Of a stretch of DNA of 64,000 bases, positions 8,257-17,729 are shown piece after piece. The notes beneath the pieces were generated by a model. That model had not been told where the DNA came from, did no database searches, and saw only the letters and a program-made list of their open reading frames with translations. Source of the stretch: Acinetobacter lwoffii (lineage in GTDB: Bacteria; Pseudomonadota; Gammaproteobacteria; Pseudomonadales; Moraxellaceae); assembly GCF_022967985.1 (NCBI RefSeq), contig NZ_JALJVC010000004.1, positions 62,001 through 126,000 of the forward strand, read 5' to 3'. A program made the translations under genes and the position numbers. The first letter of the stretch is position 1, and every line of letters begins with the position of its first letter.

Positions 8257-8835
8257 TTAAAAGTATTTGGTGGTTTTTTGCATCATTTCCGTGGGGGTAG
8301 GGGTTTGTTCTTCACCGCTCATATAACTGAATAAAGCGATAGATCCCAACAAGCTAAGCAGGGTCAGGATAATCATCAGCCAGGCCAGAATTTTTTCCCA
8401 GAGCAAGGTCATCCGTGCCGGACCATACTGATTAGTGCCTCGATCGCCCGAACCAAAAACGATATAAAGCCATACAAAAATGTTTACTAGCGGCAGCAAA
8501 AATAATAGCGCCCACCAGCCACTGCGGTTCATATCATGCAAACGGCGAACGGTCACCACTAAAGCGAAATACACATAGACCAGAACCATGGCCAGTACAA
8601 CAATACTGGCCAAACCTTGCAGTGAAATCAGCCAGTTGGGATCCATGGAGTGGGTAGAAATATTCACAATATCAATGCTGAGACCCAGTGCGATACTGCC
8701 AAATAAAAAAATGAAATACAGAAATGCCGACCAGGCAATAAAGCTCAAGCGTCCGAAGCGGCCTTTCATCGAAAGGGGATGATCCGATGCAGGCAGCGCA
8801 GGCGGGCTAAAGTAGGGAGATTCAGGCGATTTCAT
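8257..8835 (-). CDS. DUF805 inner-membrane protein
   Basis: A 192-residue membrane protein with the DUF805 pattern: GRFGRLSFIAWSAFLY opening, four predicted membrane helices, and the RRLHDMNRSGWWALLFLLP block between helices 2 and 3. The C-terminus carries an extra helix and a Thr/Pro-rich tail. The role of DUF805 proteins is not known. A second, distinct DUF805 gene lies at 56868. Lies upstream of, and in the same direction as, the MscS-family gene, 106 bases apart. Confidence 0.85.
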   Translation of the reverse strand: MKSPESPYFSPPALPASDHPLSMKGRFGRLSFIAWSAFLYFIFLFGSIALGLSIDIVNISTHSMDPNWLISLQGLASIVVLAMVLVYVYFALVVTVRRLHDMNRSGWWALLFLLPLVNIFVWLYIVFGSGDRGTNQYGPARMTLLWEKILAWLMIILTLLSLLGSIALFSYMSGEEQTPTPTEMMQKTTKYF

Positions 8836-9104
8836 AAAGCGTATCCTGCTAAATCAGATGAAATAACCACAAGCGGTCAATTTTATTTTTAAGGGCTGTG
8901 CTACAGATCATACACATTTGCGCAGAAGATTCTGTACTGTAAGTTGTGGTTTATTTTGATTGAATTTGTATAAATAATCTACGACGAAAGCATGATTGCC
9001 GGATTTGAAATAAGCAGGCCATACTGCCATTATGCATAAAAAACAATCAACAACGCAGCATTAACCTCTCGTGATGAGATAGAACAAAATCAAGGAAGTG
9101 ACCT

Positions 9105-11051
9105 ATGCAAGAGATCTATCCAGTACCCGAAGAATTTAAAAAAACAGCACGTACGCTCGAAGACCAGTACTTTGAACGTTATCAATATTCTATAGAACAG
9201 CCAGATAAATTTTGGGCAGAACAGGCGCAACGTCTGGACTGGATCAAGCCCTTTACCCAAGTCAAAAATACCAGCTTTAACAAAGACGATTTTAAAATCG
9301 AATGGTTTGCCGATGGTCAGCTCAATGTCAGTGCCAACTGTCTGGATCGGCACCTGAAAGAACATCCTTATAAACCGGCCATCATCTGGGAAGGGGATCA
9401 TCCTTCGCGGCACAAGATTATTTCCTTTGCCGAGCTGCATGATGAAACCTGCCGTTTTGCCAATGTGCTGAAGAAAAATGGCATCCAGAAAGGCGACCGG
9501 GTCATGCTGTATATGCCGATGGTTTCTGAAGCTGCGATTGCTATGTTGGCCTGTGCCCGGATCGGGGCGGTGCATTGCGTGGTATTTGGTGGTTTCTCGC
9601 CAGATTCTTTGGCCAGCCGGATTGAAGACTGTCAGGCGAAAATGGTGATTACTGCGGATTCCGGCATGCGCGGCGGTAAGGCCATTCCACTGAAAGCCAA
9701 TGTCGATGAAGCACTGAAACTGGCGGGTACAGACTCGATTCAAAATGTAATGGTGGTACACCGCACCGGTAACCCAATTGAAATGCAGGAAGGACGTGAT
9801 CTGTGGTATCACACGGAAATTATGTCAGTGAATGACATCTGTCCACCCGAACCGATGAATGCCGAAGATCCGCTGTTTATCCTGTATACCTCAGGTTCCA
9901 CCGGCAAGCCCAAGGGCGTGATGCATAGCACCGGCGGTTATCTGACCTATGTGAATTGCACCTTCCGTGAAGCATTTGATATCAAGCAGGATGATGTATT
10001 CTGGTGTACCGCAGATGTGGGCTGGATCACCGGGCATTCCTATGTACTGTATGGGCCACTCTCGAATGGGACCACCACCGTGATGTTTGAAGGTGTGCCG
10101 CAATATCCAAGCTGGGCGCGTACTGGACATATTGTTGATAAGCATAACGTGACCATTCTCTATACTGCACCGACCGCGATCCGCGCCATGATGCGTGAGG
10201 GCGATGCTTTTGTACGGGAAAGTGACCGTAGCAGCCTGAGAATTTTAGGATCGGTCGGTGAGCCAATTAATCCGGAAGCCTGGAACTGGTACTACACCGT
10301 GGTCGGTGAAAGCCGCTGTCCCGTCATCGATACCTGGTGGCAAACCGAAACTGGCGGTTTTATGATTACGCCCTTGCCGGGTGCGACTGATTTAAAACCG
10401 GGTTCTGCGACACGACCTTTCTTCGGCGTACAACCAGCTATTGTCGATGCCGATGGCAAGGAACTGGAGGGTGAAGCTGAGGGAAATCTGGTGATTAAGG
10501 ATTCCTGGCCGGGTCAGATGCGTACCATTTGGGGAGACCCGGAGCGTTTTATTGAAGCTTATTTCTCTACCTATCCCGGTACTTATTTTACCGGAGATGG
10601 GGCGCGTCGCGATAAAGATGGTTATTACTGGATTACCGGTCGTGTCGATGATGTCCTGAATGTATCCGGACACCGTTTAGGTACTGCAGAAATTGAAAGT
10701 GCACTGGTGGCGCATGAATCGGTAGCAGAGGCCGCTGTAGTCGGTATGCCGCATGATATTAAAGGTCAGGGAATTTGTGCCTTTGTGACCTTACAGGCTG
10801 ATGTTGCCAGTTCAGATCAATTACGTGGAGAACTGGTCAGCTGGGTACGCAAGATTCTCGGGCCAGTGGCGACTCCCGATGCCTTGCACTGGGCACCGGC
10901 ATTGCCGAAAACCCGTTCCGGCAAAATCATGCGCCGGATATTGAGAAAGATTGCAGCCGATGAGCTGGATAGTCTCGGAGATACTTCGACCCTAGCTGAA
11001 CCGCAAGTGGTGGATCATCTGATTGCAGAGGTACAGCGTAATAACGCTTAA
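9105..11051 (+). CDS. acs: Acetyl-CoA synthetase (acetate--CoA ligase)
   Basis: Acs turns acetate, ATP and CoA into acetyl-CoA through acetyl-AMP. The 648-residue length is standard. Motifs: the P-loop [15 protein letters not shown] (about residue 262), WWQTETGG (adenylate site), [31 protein letters not shown] hinge region, and the C-terminal [11 protein letters not shown] with the lysine that protein acetylases modify to switch the enzyme off. The ATG at 9105 is preceded by AAGGAAG. The CrbR/CrbS-like pair and actP within 13 kb suggest shared control. A 240-codon antisense frame across its 5' part is only a shadow. Confidence 0.98.
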   Translation: MQEIYPVPEEFKKTARTLEDQYFERYQYSIEQPDKFWAEQAQRLDWIKPFTQVKNTSFNKDDFKIEWFADGQLNVSANCLDRHLKEHPYKPAIIWEGDHPSRHKIISFAELHDETCRFANVLKKNGIQKGDRVMLYMPMVSEAAIAMLACARIGAVHCVVFGGFSPDSLASRIEDCQAKMVITADSGMRGGKAIPLKANVDEALKLAGTDSIQNVMVVHRTGNPIEMQEGRDLWYHTEIMSVNDICPPEPMNAEDPLFILYTSGSTGKPKGVMHSTGGYLTYVNCTFREAFDIKQDDVFWCTADVGWITGHSYVLYGPLSNGTTTVMFEGVPQYPSWARTGHIVDKHNVTILYTAPTAIRAMMREGDAFVRESDRSSLRILGSVGEPINPEAWNWYYTVVGESRCPVIDTWWQTETGGFMITPLPGATDLKPGSATRPFFGVQPAIVDADGKELEGEAEGNLVIKDSWPGQMRTIWGDPERFIEAYFSTYPGTYFTGDGARRDKDGYYWITGRVDDVLNVSGHRLGTAEIESALVAHESVAEAAVVGMPHDIKGQGICAFVTLQADVASSDQLRGELVSWVRKILGPVATPDALHWAPALPKTRSGKIMRRILRKIAADELDSLGDTSTLAEPQVVDHLIAEVQRNNA

Positions 11052-11066
11052 ATTTAAGCTTTTCCA

Positions 11067-11091
11067 ATACCGGCATCCCGCCGGTATTTTT
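11067..11091 (+). terminator. Intrinsic terminator of acs
   Basis: A perfect stem ATACCGGC/GCCGGTAT with a five-base loop is followed by TTTT, 15 bases after the acs stop. Confidence 0.9.
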
Positions 11092-11181
11092 ATATCAGTC
11101 ATAAGCTCTGCATGCTTTCGGATATAGGTCAGTACCCTGATCTGCTAAGCTGTTTCCATGCTGAATATAGGTCCAAAAACA

Positions 11182-12363
11182 ATGAATATACGACAATCAT
11201 ATCTCGATCAGTTGCCCTTAGAGATTGCCCGGCAACTGGCTGAAACTTTCGCCCAGACTGCAGCAGAACGGGATAAACAGGGGGAGAATCCCAAAGCCGA
11301 ACGTGACCTGATTCGCCAGAGTAGCTTGCTTGGCCTGTCTATTCCGAAGCACTATGGTGGTCAGGGTGCCGACTGGCAGACCATTTTTAGCACCATTCAG
11401 ACCATTGCCCAAGTCGACAGTTCATTGGCGCATGTCTATGGCTTTCATCATTTGCTGATTGCGACCGTGCAATTATTTTCCCAATCGGAACAATATGGCC
11501 CGTGGTTTGAACAGACTGCCCAAAATAATCTATTCTGGGGTAATACTCTAAATCCGCTGGACCATCGCACCACAGTTACAAAAGTTTCAGAAAACGAATA
11601 TATTTTCCATGGTGATAAAAGCTTCTGCTCAGGTTCGATTGATTCGGATATGTTGCTGTGTTCAGGTTATGACGAAGCAGGAAAATTACTGATAGGAGTG
11701 ATTCCTACCTGGCGAGAGGGCGTGAGCTTTCTGGGCGACTGGAACAATATGGGCCAACGCCAGACCGACAGCGGTGGCAGCCATTTTGAGCAGGTCAAAA
11801 TTCATGAAGATGAATTGCTGTTAAATCCAGGCCCACTGAGTACGCCATATTCCAGTCTACGGCCTTTGATTGCCCAGCTGATTTTCGTGCATCTGTTTTT
11901 GGGCGTGGCAGAAGGGGCATTTGAAATCGCCAGACAGGGTGTACAGACCCAAAAAGCCTGGTCCAAATCACTGGCAGAAGATGCAGTGAATGATCCTTTT
12001 ACCCAGAAGCATTTTGCCGAGTTCTATATACAGCTAGAAGGCGTACGGTTGCTAACAGCTAAAGCGGTTCAAACTTTACAAGTAGCATGGGATGAGGGGA
12101 GTAATTTAACAGCTGAGCAGCGCGGTGAAGTCTCGGTTGCCATTGCCACAGCTAAAATTGCCGCAACCAATACCTCTCTTTATATTACCCAGAATATTTT
12201 CCAGGTGATGGGTGCGCGGGCCACCACGGCCAAGCTCAATCTGGACCGTTTCTGGCGCAATGTCCGCACCCAGACTTTGCATGATCCGATCGATTATAAA
12301 TATCAGGAAGTGGGGGAATGGGTGCTGACTGGAAAAATGCCTGATCCGAGTTTTTATTCCTGA
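11182..12363 (+). CDS. Acyl-CoA-dehydrogenase-fold flavin monooxygenase, SfnB/DszC-like
   Basis: A 393-residue flavoprotein with the acyl-CoA dehydrogenase fold: N-terminal helical domain (LIRQSSLLGLSIPKHYGGQG), middle beta domain (GDKSFCSGS ... DSGGSHFEQVKI), and C-terminal helices ending VMGARATTAKLNLDRFWRNVRTQTLHDP. The C-terminal block resembles DszC/SfnB enzymes that oxidise organosulfur compounds with FMNH2, rather than true acyl-CoA dehydrogenases (no clear catalytic Glu for CoA substrates that I can see). The presence of sfnG and msuE 1.6 kb away supports a sulfur role. ATG at 11182 is chosen over 11158 because an AGG lies upstream. Confidence 0.75.
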   Translation: MNIRQSYLDQLPLEIARQLAETFAQTAAERDKQGENPKAERDLIRQSSLLGLSIPKHYGGQGADWQTIFSTIQTIAQVDSSLAHVYGFHHLLIATVQLFSQSEQYGPWFEQTAQNNLFWGNTLNPLDHRTTVTKVSENEYIFHGDKSFCSGSIDSDMLLCSGYDEAGKLLIGVIPTWREGVSFLGDWNNMGQRQTDSGGSHFEQVKIHEDELLLNPGPLSTPYSSLRPLIAQLIFVHLFLGVAEGAFEIARQGVQTQKAWSKSLAEDAVNDPFTQKHFAEFYIQLEGVRLLTAKAVQTLQVAWDEGSNLTAEQRGEVSVAIATAKIAATNTSLYITQNIFQVMGARATTAKLNLDRFWRNVRTQTLHDPIDYKYQEVGEWVLTGKMPDPSFYS

Positions 12364-12372
12364 TCTAAAAAT

Positions 12373-12404
12373 AAAACAGCCTCTTTATCGGAGGCTGTTT
12401 TATT
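12373..12404. terminator. Bidirectional terminator between SfnB-like gene and phrB
   Basis: The stem AAAACAGCCTC/GAGGCTGTTTT lies midway between two convergent genes and has A-runs on one side and T-runs on the other, so it can work on both strands. Confidence 0.9.
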
Positions 12405-12423
12405 CGGGATGAAAAATTTGGTT

Positions 12424-13833
12424 TTAAATTTGCTTAAACGCTTCAATCGCTCTTACACGAGAGGCTTTTAAATCCACGATCGGTTTTGGATAATCCAGTT
12501 CAAGATCCGGATTTTTGGCATAGGGTTCATGAATAGATTTAGCATCCAGATGCCCCAGTTCCGGCACCCAGCGGCGAATATAATCCCCATTCGGATCAAA
12601 CTTCTGTGACTGGCTGACCGGATTAAAAATCCGGAAATAGGGTACGGCATCCATGCCAGTCGAAGCACACCATTGCCAGCCGCCATTGTTCGCTGCCAAA
12701 TCGCCATCAATCAGCTGCTGCATGAACCAGCTTTCTCCCAAGCGCCAGTCTATTAGCAGGTTTTTACACAGGAACATTGCAGTAATCATGCGCACCCGGT
12801 TATGCATCCAGCCAGTAGCCTGCATTTGCCGCATACCGGCATCGACAATCGGAATCCCGGTGTGTCCTTGTTGCCAGGCAGCCAGATCTTCAGGTGCATT
12901 ACGCCACTGGATATTATCGGTATTTTCCTTAAAAGGCCGATGTCTGGATACACGGGGAAAATCAAACAGGGTATGCAGATAAAACTCGCGCCAGAGCAGT
13001 TCATCCAGCCAGGTCTGCTGACCGATATCATCAATCTGGAAATAACCGTCCTTAAACAGGATCTGCATACATTGACGGATCGAGAGAATACCGATATTCA
13101 GATATGGTGACAGGCGGCTGGTACCATCGACTGCAGGTAAATCACGCTCGGTTTTATAGTGAGCCATTTTCTCCTCGATAAAATCATCGAGCAGCTCTAA
13201 GGCAGCTTGATCCTGCGCAGGCCAGAACTGGGCAACATGATCGACCTTATAATCAACTGCAAATTTTCCCAGATCAAAGCTGGTCAGTTGAGCTGGTAAT
13301 TCAAGCGGATCTTGAGGCTGAATGGCAGGATAGCAGCCCGGTATATCCTGAATCAGTCGCTCATAGCACTTTTTCTTGAATGCGCTATAGACCTGATAGG
13401 GTTGATTGGACTGGTTGCGGATACTGGTCAGTGGAAACAGGCTGCGATCATGATACAGCTCGACCCGGATCTGCTGCTGTTCCAGCATCTGCTGTACCTG
13501 TGCATCACGTTGTAGTTCATTCACACCCACTTCAATATTGGCATGTAGCGTATCAATCTGCAGTTTTTGGCACAGGCTTAGCATTTCGGCCGGCAGGTCT
13601 TGCCATAAGGGAACATTTAAAATGATTAATGGAATATTCAGCTGCGCTAACTGCTGCTTTAAAACATCGAGGCGGCGCAGATAAAAATCGATTTTAATCC
13701 GGGCATCCTGATGCAGCTTCCATTGTTCGGGAGAGAGAACCAGTAGGGCAACACAAGGCTCTTGTTGAGTGGCATGCCAGAGCGCGGCATGATCATGAAT
13801 GCGGAGGTCTTGACGAAACCAGATCAGTTGCAT
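12424..13833 (-). CDS. phrB: Deoxyribodipyrimidine photolyase
   Basis: A 469-residue class I CPD photolyase: an N-terminal antenna-binding Rossmann domain (LIWFRQDLRIHDHAAL) and a C-terminal FAD domain with TSRLSPYLNIGILSIRQC, WLDELLWREFY, and the DNA/FAD-site block GIPIVDAGMRQMQATGWMHN ... GDLAANNGGWQWCASTG. The tryptophans of the electron-transfer chain are present in this region. It repairs UV-made pyrimidine dimers with blue light. Transcribed towards the SfnB-like gene; it starts close to the end of sfnG, separated by a terminator. Confidence 0.96.
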   Translation of the reverse strand: MQLIWFRQDLRIHDHAALWHATQQEPCVALLVLSPEQWKLHQDARIKIDFYLRRLDVLKQQLAQLNIPLIILNVPLWQDLPAEMLSLCQKLQIDTLHANIEVGVNELQRDAQVQQMLEQQQIRVELYHDRSLFPLTSIRNQSNQPYQVYSAFKKKCYERLIQDIPGCYPAIQPQDPLELPAQLTSFDLGKFAVDYKVDHVAQFWPAQDQAALELLDDFIEEKMAHYKTERDLPAVDGTSRLSPYLNIGILSIRQCMQILFKDGYFQIDDIGQQTWLDELLWREFYLHTLFDFPRVSRHRPFKENTDNIQWRNAPEDLAAWQQGHTGIPIVDAGMRQMQATGWMHNRVRMITAMFLCKNLLIDWRLGESWFMQQLIDGDLAANNGGWQWCASTGMDAVPYFRIFNPVSQSQKFDPNGDYIRRWVPELGHLDAKSIHEPYAKNPDLELDYPKPIVDLKASRVRAIEAFKQI

Positions 13834-13917
13834 TGTTCAAATTCTTGGAAAGTCGTTAGTGCAGAATTTTAAGGAATTGATGGTCTTAAACCTAGCCAGA
13901 CAACAATTTTATCACAT

Positions 13918-13950
13918 AAAAAAATCCCCCAAGCCGAGCCTTGAGGGAGG
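13918..13950 (-). terminator. Intrinsic terminator of the msuE-sfnG operon
   Basis: On the minus strand CCCTCAAG pairs with CTTGGGGG (one G-U pair), followed by seven T. It lies 31 bases after the sfnG stop. Confidence 0.85.
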
Positions 13951-13980
13951 GAGTGAATCTGCTGAGATTTATTGGAAGGA

Positions 13981-15093
13981 TTATACGGGCTCAGCTTCTT
14001 CTTGCTGCACAGGCGTTGCCTGTTGTGCTTCAAGCTCACGGACCAAAGGCAACACCTTCTGGCCAAAATATTCGACTTCTTCAATAAAGTGCAGGAAGCC
14101 TGACAGAATCAAATCTACGCCAACTTTTTTCAGTTCGATAATCCGTTCAGCAATCTGCTGCGGTGTCCCGATCAGATTAGTGCGGAAACCATCATTGTAT
14201 TGCACCAGATCTTCAAAGGTGGATTGGGGCCAGTTGCCTTCACCTTCCTGACTTGCTGCGCCGGCTTCACGGGTGGCTTCACCAAAAGATTTCACCGCCT
14301 GCACATTGGTCTTGCTAATAATTTCCTGCAATACGGCCTGGGCTTCTTCTTCGCTATCCCGTGCAATCACAAAGGCATTTACACCAATTTTCACCGAGTG
14401 GTTGTTGGCCTTGGCTTTTTCACGAATATCATCGATCTGTTTTTTCAGTTCTTCCGGGGTATTGCCATTGGTAAAGTACCAGTCAGATACACGGGATGCC
14501 ATATCACGTGCTGCCCGGGAACTGCCGCCCTGAAAGATTTCAATATGCGGTTTTTGTAACGGTTTAGGACTTAAGGTATAGTCTTTGAATTGATAATATT
14601 TACCGTCAAAATTAAAGTTGTTCTGGATCCAGACCCCTTTCAGGCTACGGATAAACTCTTCCGAACGGGCATAACGCTCGTCATGTTCCGGCCATTCTTC
14701 ACCAATCGCATCAAACTCACCACGGAACCAGCCACTGACCACATTGATCGCGATCCGGCCATTGCTCAGATGGTCAATCGTCGCCAGTTGTTTGGCAGCC
14801 AGTGCTGGCTTCCATGGGCCCGGCAGAATCGCGGCAATGACTTTCAGGCGTTCTGTTTTGGCCAGAATGCCATGACTGAAGCTGACCGATTCATGCTGGT
14901 TTTCTGCATTATAGCCGGCGGTAAAACGGATCTGGGTCAGAGCATAGTCAAAGCCTGCCTGTTCAGCCGTTTGTGCCAGACGCACGTTATAGTCATAGCT
15001 CCAGTCGGTACGTTGTTCGATGTTACTGACCACCAAGCCGCCACTGACATTCGGTACCCAATAGGCAAATACGATATTTTTATCATTCGACAT
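13981..15093 (-). CDS. sfnG: FMNH2-dependent dimethylsulfone monooxygenase
   Basis: A two-component luciferase-family (TIM barrel) enzyme that splits dimethyl sulfone into methanesulfinate and formaldehyde with O2 and FMNH2, giving sulfur from DMSO breakdown. The sequence follows SfnG closely: FAYWVPNVSGGLVVS at the start, FDYALTQIRFTAGY, AILPGPWKPALAAKQLATID, and NVVSGWFRGEFDAIGE. Of several in-frame ATGs I take 15093 (MSNDKN), eight bases after AAAGGG, for 370 residues. The last ~15 residues (QQATPVQQEEAEPV) are a loose acidic tail. The msuE gene ends 26 bases upstream, so they form one operon. Confidence 0.93.
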   Translation of the reverse strand: MSNDKNIVFAYWVPNVSGGLVVSNIEQRTDWSYDYNVRLAQTAEQAGFDYALTQIRFTAGYNAENQHESVSFSHGILAKTERLKVIAAILPGPWKPALAAKQLATIDHLSNGRIAINVVSGWFRGEFDAIGEEWPEHDERYARSEEFIRSLKGVWIQNNFNFDGKYYQFKDYTLSPKPLQKPHIEIFQGGSSRAARDMASRVSDWYFTNGNTPEELKKQIDDIREKAKANNHSVKIGVNAFVIARDSEEEAQAVLQEIISKTNVQAVKSFGEATREAGAASQEGEGNWPQSTFEDLVQYNDGFRTNLIGTPQQIAERIIELKKVGVDLILSGFLHFIEEVEYFGQKVLPLVRELEAQQATPVQQEEAEPV

Positions 15094-15119
15094 ATTCATC
15101 ACCCTTTGCAATGCTGTGT

Positions 15120-15854
15120 TCAAGCCACTTGAGTCTTTGGTGCTTTCTTACTGTGCAAGCGCGATTCTGCGGCATCCAGACTTGGTACGGCTGCTGAAGG
15201 CAATACTTCTTCTTGTTCGATCTGCTTGTTAATGCCCAGATTTTGACTGGCTTGAATGGTTTTTTCTTTAACGACTTCAGCACGTTGTCCTTTGGTCGGC
15301 GCCCATTCAAGAATCGGCAAGGCACGCGCCACAGCCAGGGTAATCCGGTCGCGGAGCAATTCACTGTGAATGGTATATTCAGGGGTGAAATCGCGGTCGG
15401 TGGCATAGACCCCAATCGGTAAAGTCTGTGCCTGAAAGAAGCTGAATAAAGGACGCAGTTGATGTTCAAGCACCAGCGCATGACGGTCACTGCCACCAGA
15501 AGCTGCCAGTAATACCGGAACATCGACCAGCGCCGTTTGCTCAACAAAGTCAAAGAAATGCTTGAACAGGCCGGTAAATGAAGCGCGGTACACAGGAGTG
15601 CCAACAATCAGCGCATCTGCGGCTTCTACTGCTGTCAGATCATTCTGAACGCGTTGCGGCAACTGATTGCGATAAATCGCGCCGCCCAAGAGCGAACCAA
15701 TTTCACTAAATTTAATGAAATGCACATTGATTGGTGTCGCTTCCCCAAGCTCATCCAGAATGGCCTGAACCAAGGCTTCGGTTTTTGAGGGGTGATTTAA
15801 ACCGCCAGATACGGCAACAATATTTAAGGGTTTTTGCGCATTAAAATTAGACAT
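15120..15854 (-). CDS. msuE: NAD(P)H-dependent FMN reductase, MsuE type
   Basis: A flavodoxin-fold reductase of 244 residues that gives FMNH2 to partner monooxygenases. The N-terminus has the FMN phosphate loop (VAVSGGLNHPSKTEALV), then ALIVGTPVYRASFTGLFKHFFDF and a LLAASGGSDRHALVLEHQLRPLF block as in MsuE/SsuE. The final ~60 residues, rich in Glu, Ala and Lys, go beyond the fold core. It is the first gene of the msuE-sfnG operon and very likely feeds SfnG. The 370-base upstream gap probably holds its promoter, perhaps under sulfur-starvation control (Cys/Sfn regulators), though no operator is recognised. Confidence 0.9.
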   Translation of the reverse strand: MSNFNAQKPLNIVAVSGGLNHPSKTEALVQAILDELGEATPINVHFIKFSEIGSLLGGAIYRNQLPQRVQNDLTAVEAADALIVGTPVYRASFTGLFKHFFDFVEQTALVDVPVLLAASGGSDRHALVLEHQLRPLFSFFQAQTLPIGVYATDRDFTPEYTIHSELLRDRITLAVARALPILEWAPTKGQRAEVVKEKTIQASQNLGINKQIEQEEVLPSAAVPSLDAAESRLHSKKAPKTQVA

Positions 15855-16227
15855 ATTTAGAACCTGAAAATAGGGTTAATCTCGGAATGACCCTATTAAT
15901 CACGATTCAGCGAAGGGCTGTAAAATAACGAAAAGCTGAAAAGTTATCTAATTTTACGATATACGACAAAGGCTCGATTCTTAAGGAGGTTTTGCATTTA
16001 AGTAATTGATATTTATATTTATATTGAATAAAGATAAGCTTTTTCAGTGAGGAATAAATGATATATAAAAAAGTGATGAGAATTAAACAATTATTGCAAT
16101 AGTACAAAAATGGGCAATTTTGAAGAAAAACTGCATATTATTTTAAAAATTGTAGTGTCTTGCATATCCTTAACCGGGTTGTGTGGTTAGAATAGGGACT
16201 ACCGTGCCAAGATCTCTCACGTTGCCT
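15855..16227. other. Divergent regulatory gap, msuE / crbR-like
   Basis: An AT-rich 373-base region between two divergent genes. It should contain both promoters. A minus-strand 66-codon frame here (15907-16107) begins without a ribosome site and has a low-complexity, phenylalanine/isoleucine/lysine-rich product, so I do not treat it as a gene. Confidence 0.5.
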
Positions 16228-16878
16228 ATGAATATTTTAATCGTTGATGATCATCCACTATTTCGTCATGCCTTGATTCAAGCTGTACGTTATAGCCTGC
16301 CACAAGCCCAGATTCATGAAACTGCGGCAGTCAATGAATTTTATGAACGTCTAGAAAATGGCCCTGAGCCTGATCTTGTGCTGCTGGATTTAAACCTGCC
16401 GGGCGCTTCCGGCTTTTCTGCCCTCGTGCATGTCCGCGCACAATATCCGTCTTTACCGATTATTGTCGTGTCTGCACATGAAGAAGTCAGCATCATCCAG
16501 CGTGCGATCGCGCATGGTGCGATGGGCTATATTCCTAAATCTGCCCACCCAAGCCATATCGGTGAAGCGATTCGTGAAGTGCTAGAAGGTGAAATCTGGT
16601 TACCGCCAAATCTGCCGGCCAATATGAATTTTGATCCGCGTGCTGCCGATGAAACGGCTTTGGCAGAACGGATCCAGTCTTTGACGCCACAACAGTTCCG
16701 GGTATTGATGATGGTGGCTGAAGGTTTATTAAACAAGCAGATTGCTTATGAACTGGATGTATCAGAAGCGACGATTAAAGCGCATGTGACTGCAATCTTC
16801 CGTAAGCTTGGCGTACAAAACCGGACACAAGCGGTATTGGCCATTAATGCACTGAATATTGAAGACCGCAAAATGTAA
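16228..16878 (+). CDS. Response regulator, LuxR/NarL family, CrbR/ErdR-like
   Basis: A 216-residue regulator. The receiver domain (residues 1-120) has the acidic pocket (VDDHPLF), the phospho-acceptor Asp in LVLLDLNLPG and the Lys in YIPKSAHP. The C-terminal LuxR helix-turn-helix is SLTPQQFRVLMMVAEGLLNKQIAYELDVSEATIKAHVTAIFRKLGV. A PutP-like hybrid kinase gene lies 1.3 kb downstream on the other strand and acs and actP lie nearby, which matches the CrbS/CrbR (MxtR/ErdR) acetate-switch pair of Vibrio and Pseudomonas. I start at ATG 16228, where the receiver fold begins; a GTG at 16183 is in frame but adds an unlikely tail. Confidence 0.85.
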   Translation: MNILIVDDHPLFRHALIQAVRYSLPQAQIHETAAVNEFYERLENGPEPDLVLLDLNLPGASGFSALVHVRAQYPSLPIIVVSAHEEVSIIQRAIAHGAMGYIPKSAHPSHIGEAIREVLEGEIWLPPNLPANMNFDPRAADETALAERIQSLTPQQFRVLMMVAEGLLNKQIAYELDVSEATIKAHVTAIFRKLGVQNRTQAVLAINALNIEDRKM

Positions 16879-16898
16879 ATTCTGCATATACGAATTGA

Positions 16899-16926
16899 AA
16901 AAGACCTCCTTGGAGGTCTTTTTTTA
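16899..16926 (+). terminator. Intrinsic terminator of the crbR-like gene
   Basis: Perfect stem AAGACCTCC/GGAGGTCTT with a two-base loop, then TTTTT. The A-run before it could let it act on the minus strand too, for the convergent gene at 16968. Confidence 0.92.
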
Positions 16927-16967
16927 TGGGCAAAATCTGCAAAATTGAGTGCAAAGGCCTGAATCAG

Positions 16968-17729
16968 CTAGGCGATATAATCCTGCTTGCGGGTGAAATC
17001 ATCACAAAACAATGGATTTAAGGCACATTGCAATTCGTCAATCTGCTCTTCGGTGACATAACCTTTCGATTTCAGATATTCCGCCACGCGATCATCACGC
17101 AGACTCAGGAAAGTCGCATCATAAACACCGAGATCGACAAATAGTGCTGCAGTTTCCAGACTGTTAAAACGATCCAGATAAACTTCATTGTCATACATCA
17201 GGAAGACATGTTCGTCGCGCGTATTCGGATCGACATGTAAACGCTGCGCCAGCTCATGTGGGCAGGTTTTGATAAATAACAGATCAGACAGCTCATCAAA
17301 TTGGCTGGTGTCCAGACAATCTTCTTCATTTTTGACTTTACCCAGCCAGGCCTTAAAGACCAGTACCGCGCCACCACGCAGCAACATGCTCCAGATCTGA
17401 TGACGGGTTTTTGCTGGAAGGTCCTCTGTTTCAGCTTCTAAAGACTGAATCAGCTTGTCTTCCTGTTCAGCAATCTTTTCAAATAGTCCCAGACCTTGCG
17501 GCTTGTAGGCATAAGGTTCAAAGACATCAAAATGTAATTCATCAAAGACTTGCAGTGCCAGGGGTACTGCACTCTGATACAGCGTTTCCAGTGCCTGATA
17601 CTGGGCATCATTCAGCTTGCTGTATTTAAAGATCTGTGTCCAGTCAATGCTTGGCAATAAGGCGTTGGCGCCATATTGACGGTGAAACTGCTGGGTCTGA
17701 TTCAGGCCCTGGTTTTGATCTATGTTCAT
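16968..17729 (-). CDS. Conserved protein of unknown function
   Basis: A soluble acidic protein of 253 residues with no signal peptide or membrane helix. I do not recognise a domain. It looks alpha-helical, with Leu-rich amphipathic stretches (for example QHQIWSMLLRGGAVLVFKAW region) and a final segment that reads like a helical repeat (VAEYLKSKGYVTEEQIDELQ). It lies between the CrbR-like and CrbS-like genes but on its own transcript: CGGAG sits eight bases before ATG 17729, and terminators flank it. The position raises the possibility of a link to acetate signalling, but nothing in the sequence shows it. Confidence 0.8.
   Translation of the reverse strand: MNIDQNQGLNQTQQFHRQYGANALLPSIDWTQIFKYSKLNDAQYQALETLYQSAVPLALQVFDELHFDVFEPYAYKPQGLGLFEKIAEQEDKLIQSLEAETEDLPAKTRHQIWSMLLRGGAVLVFKAWLGKVKNEEDCLDTSQFDELSDLLFIKTCPHELAQRLHVDPNTRDEHVFLMYDNEVYLDRFNSLETAALFVDLGVYDATFLSLRDDRVAEYLKSKGYVTEEQIDELQCALNPLFCDDFTRKQDYIA

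Noticed and set aside
9090..9812. 240-codon minus-strand frame inside acs
   Set aside because: It lies wholly antisense to a strongly supported gene, has low-quality protein-like features, and reflects codon bias of acs.
15907..16107. 66-codon minus-strand frame between msuE and the crbR-like gene
   Set aside because: AT-driven composition, no ribosome site and no recognisable features.
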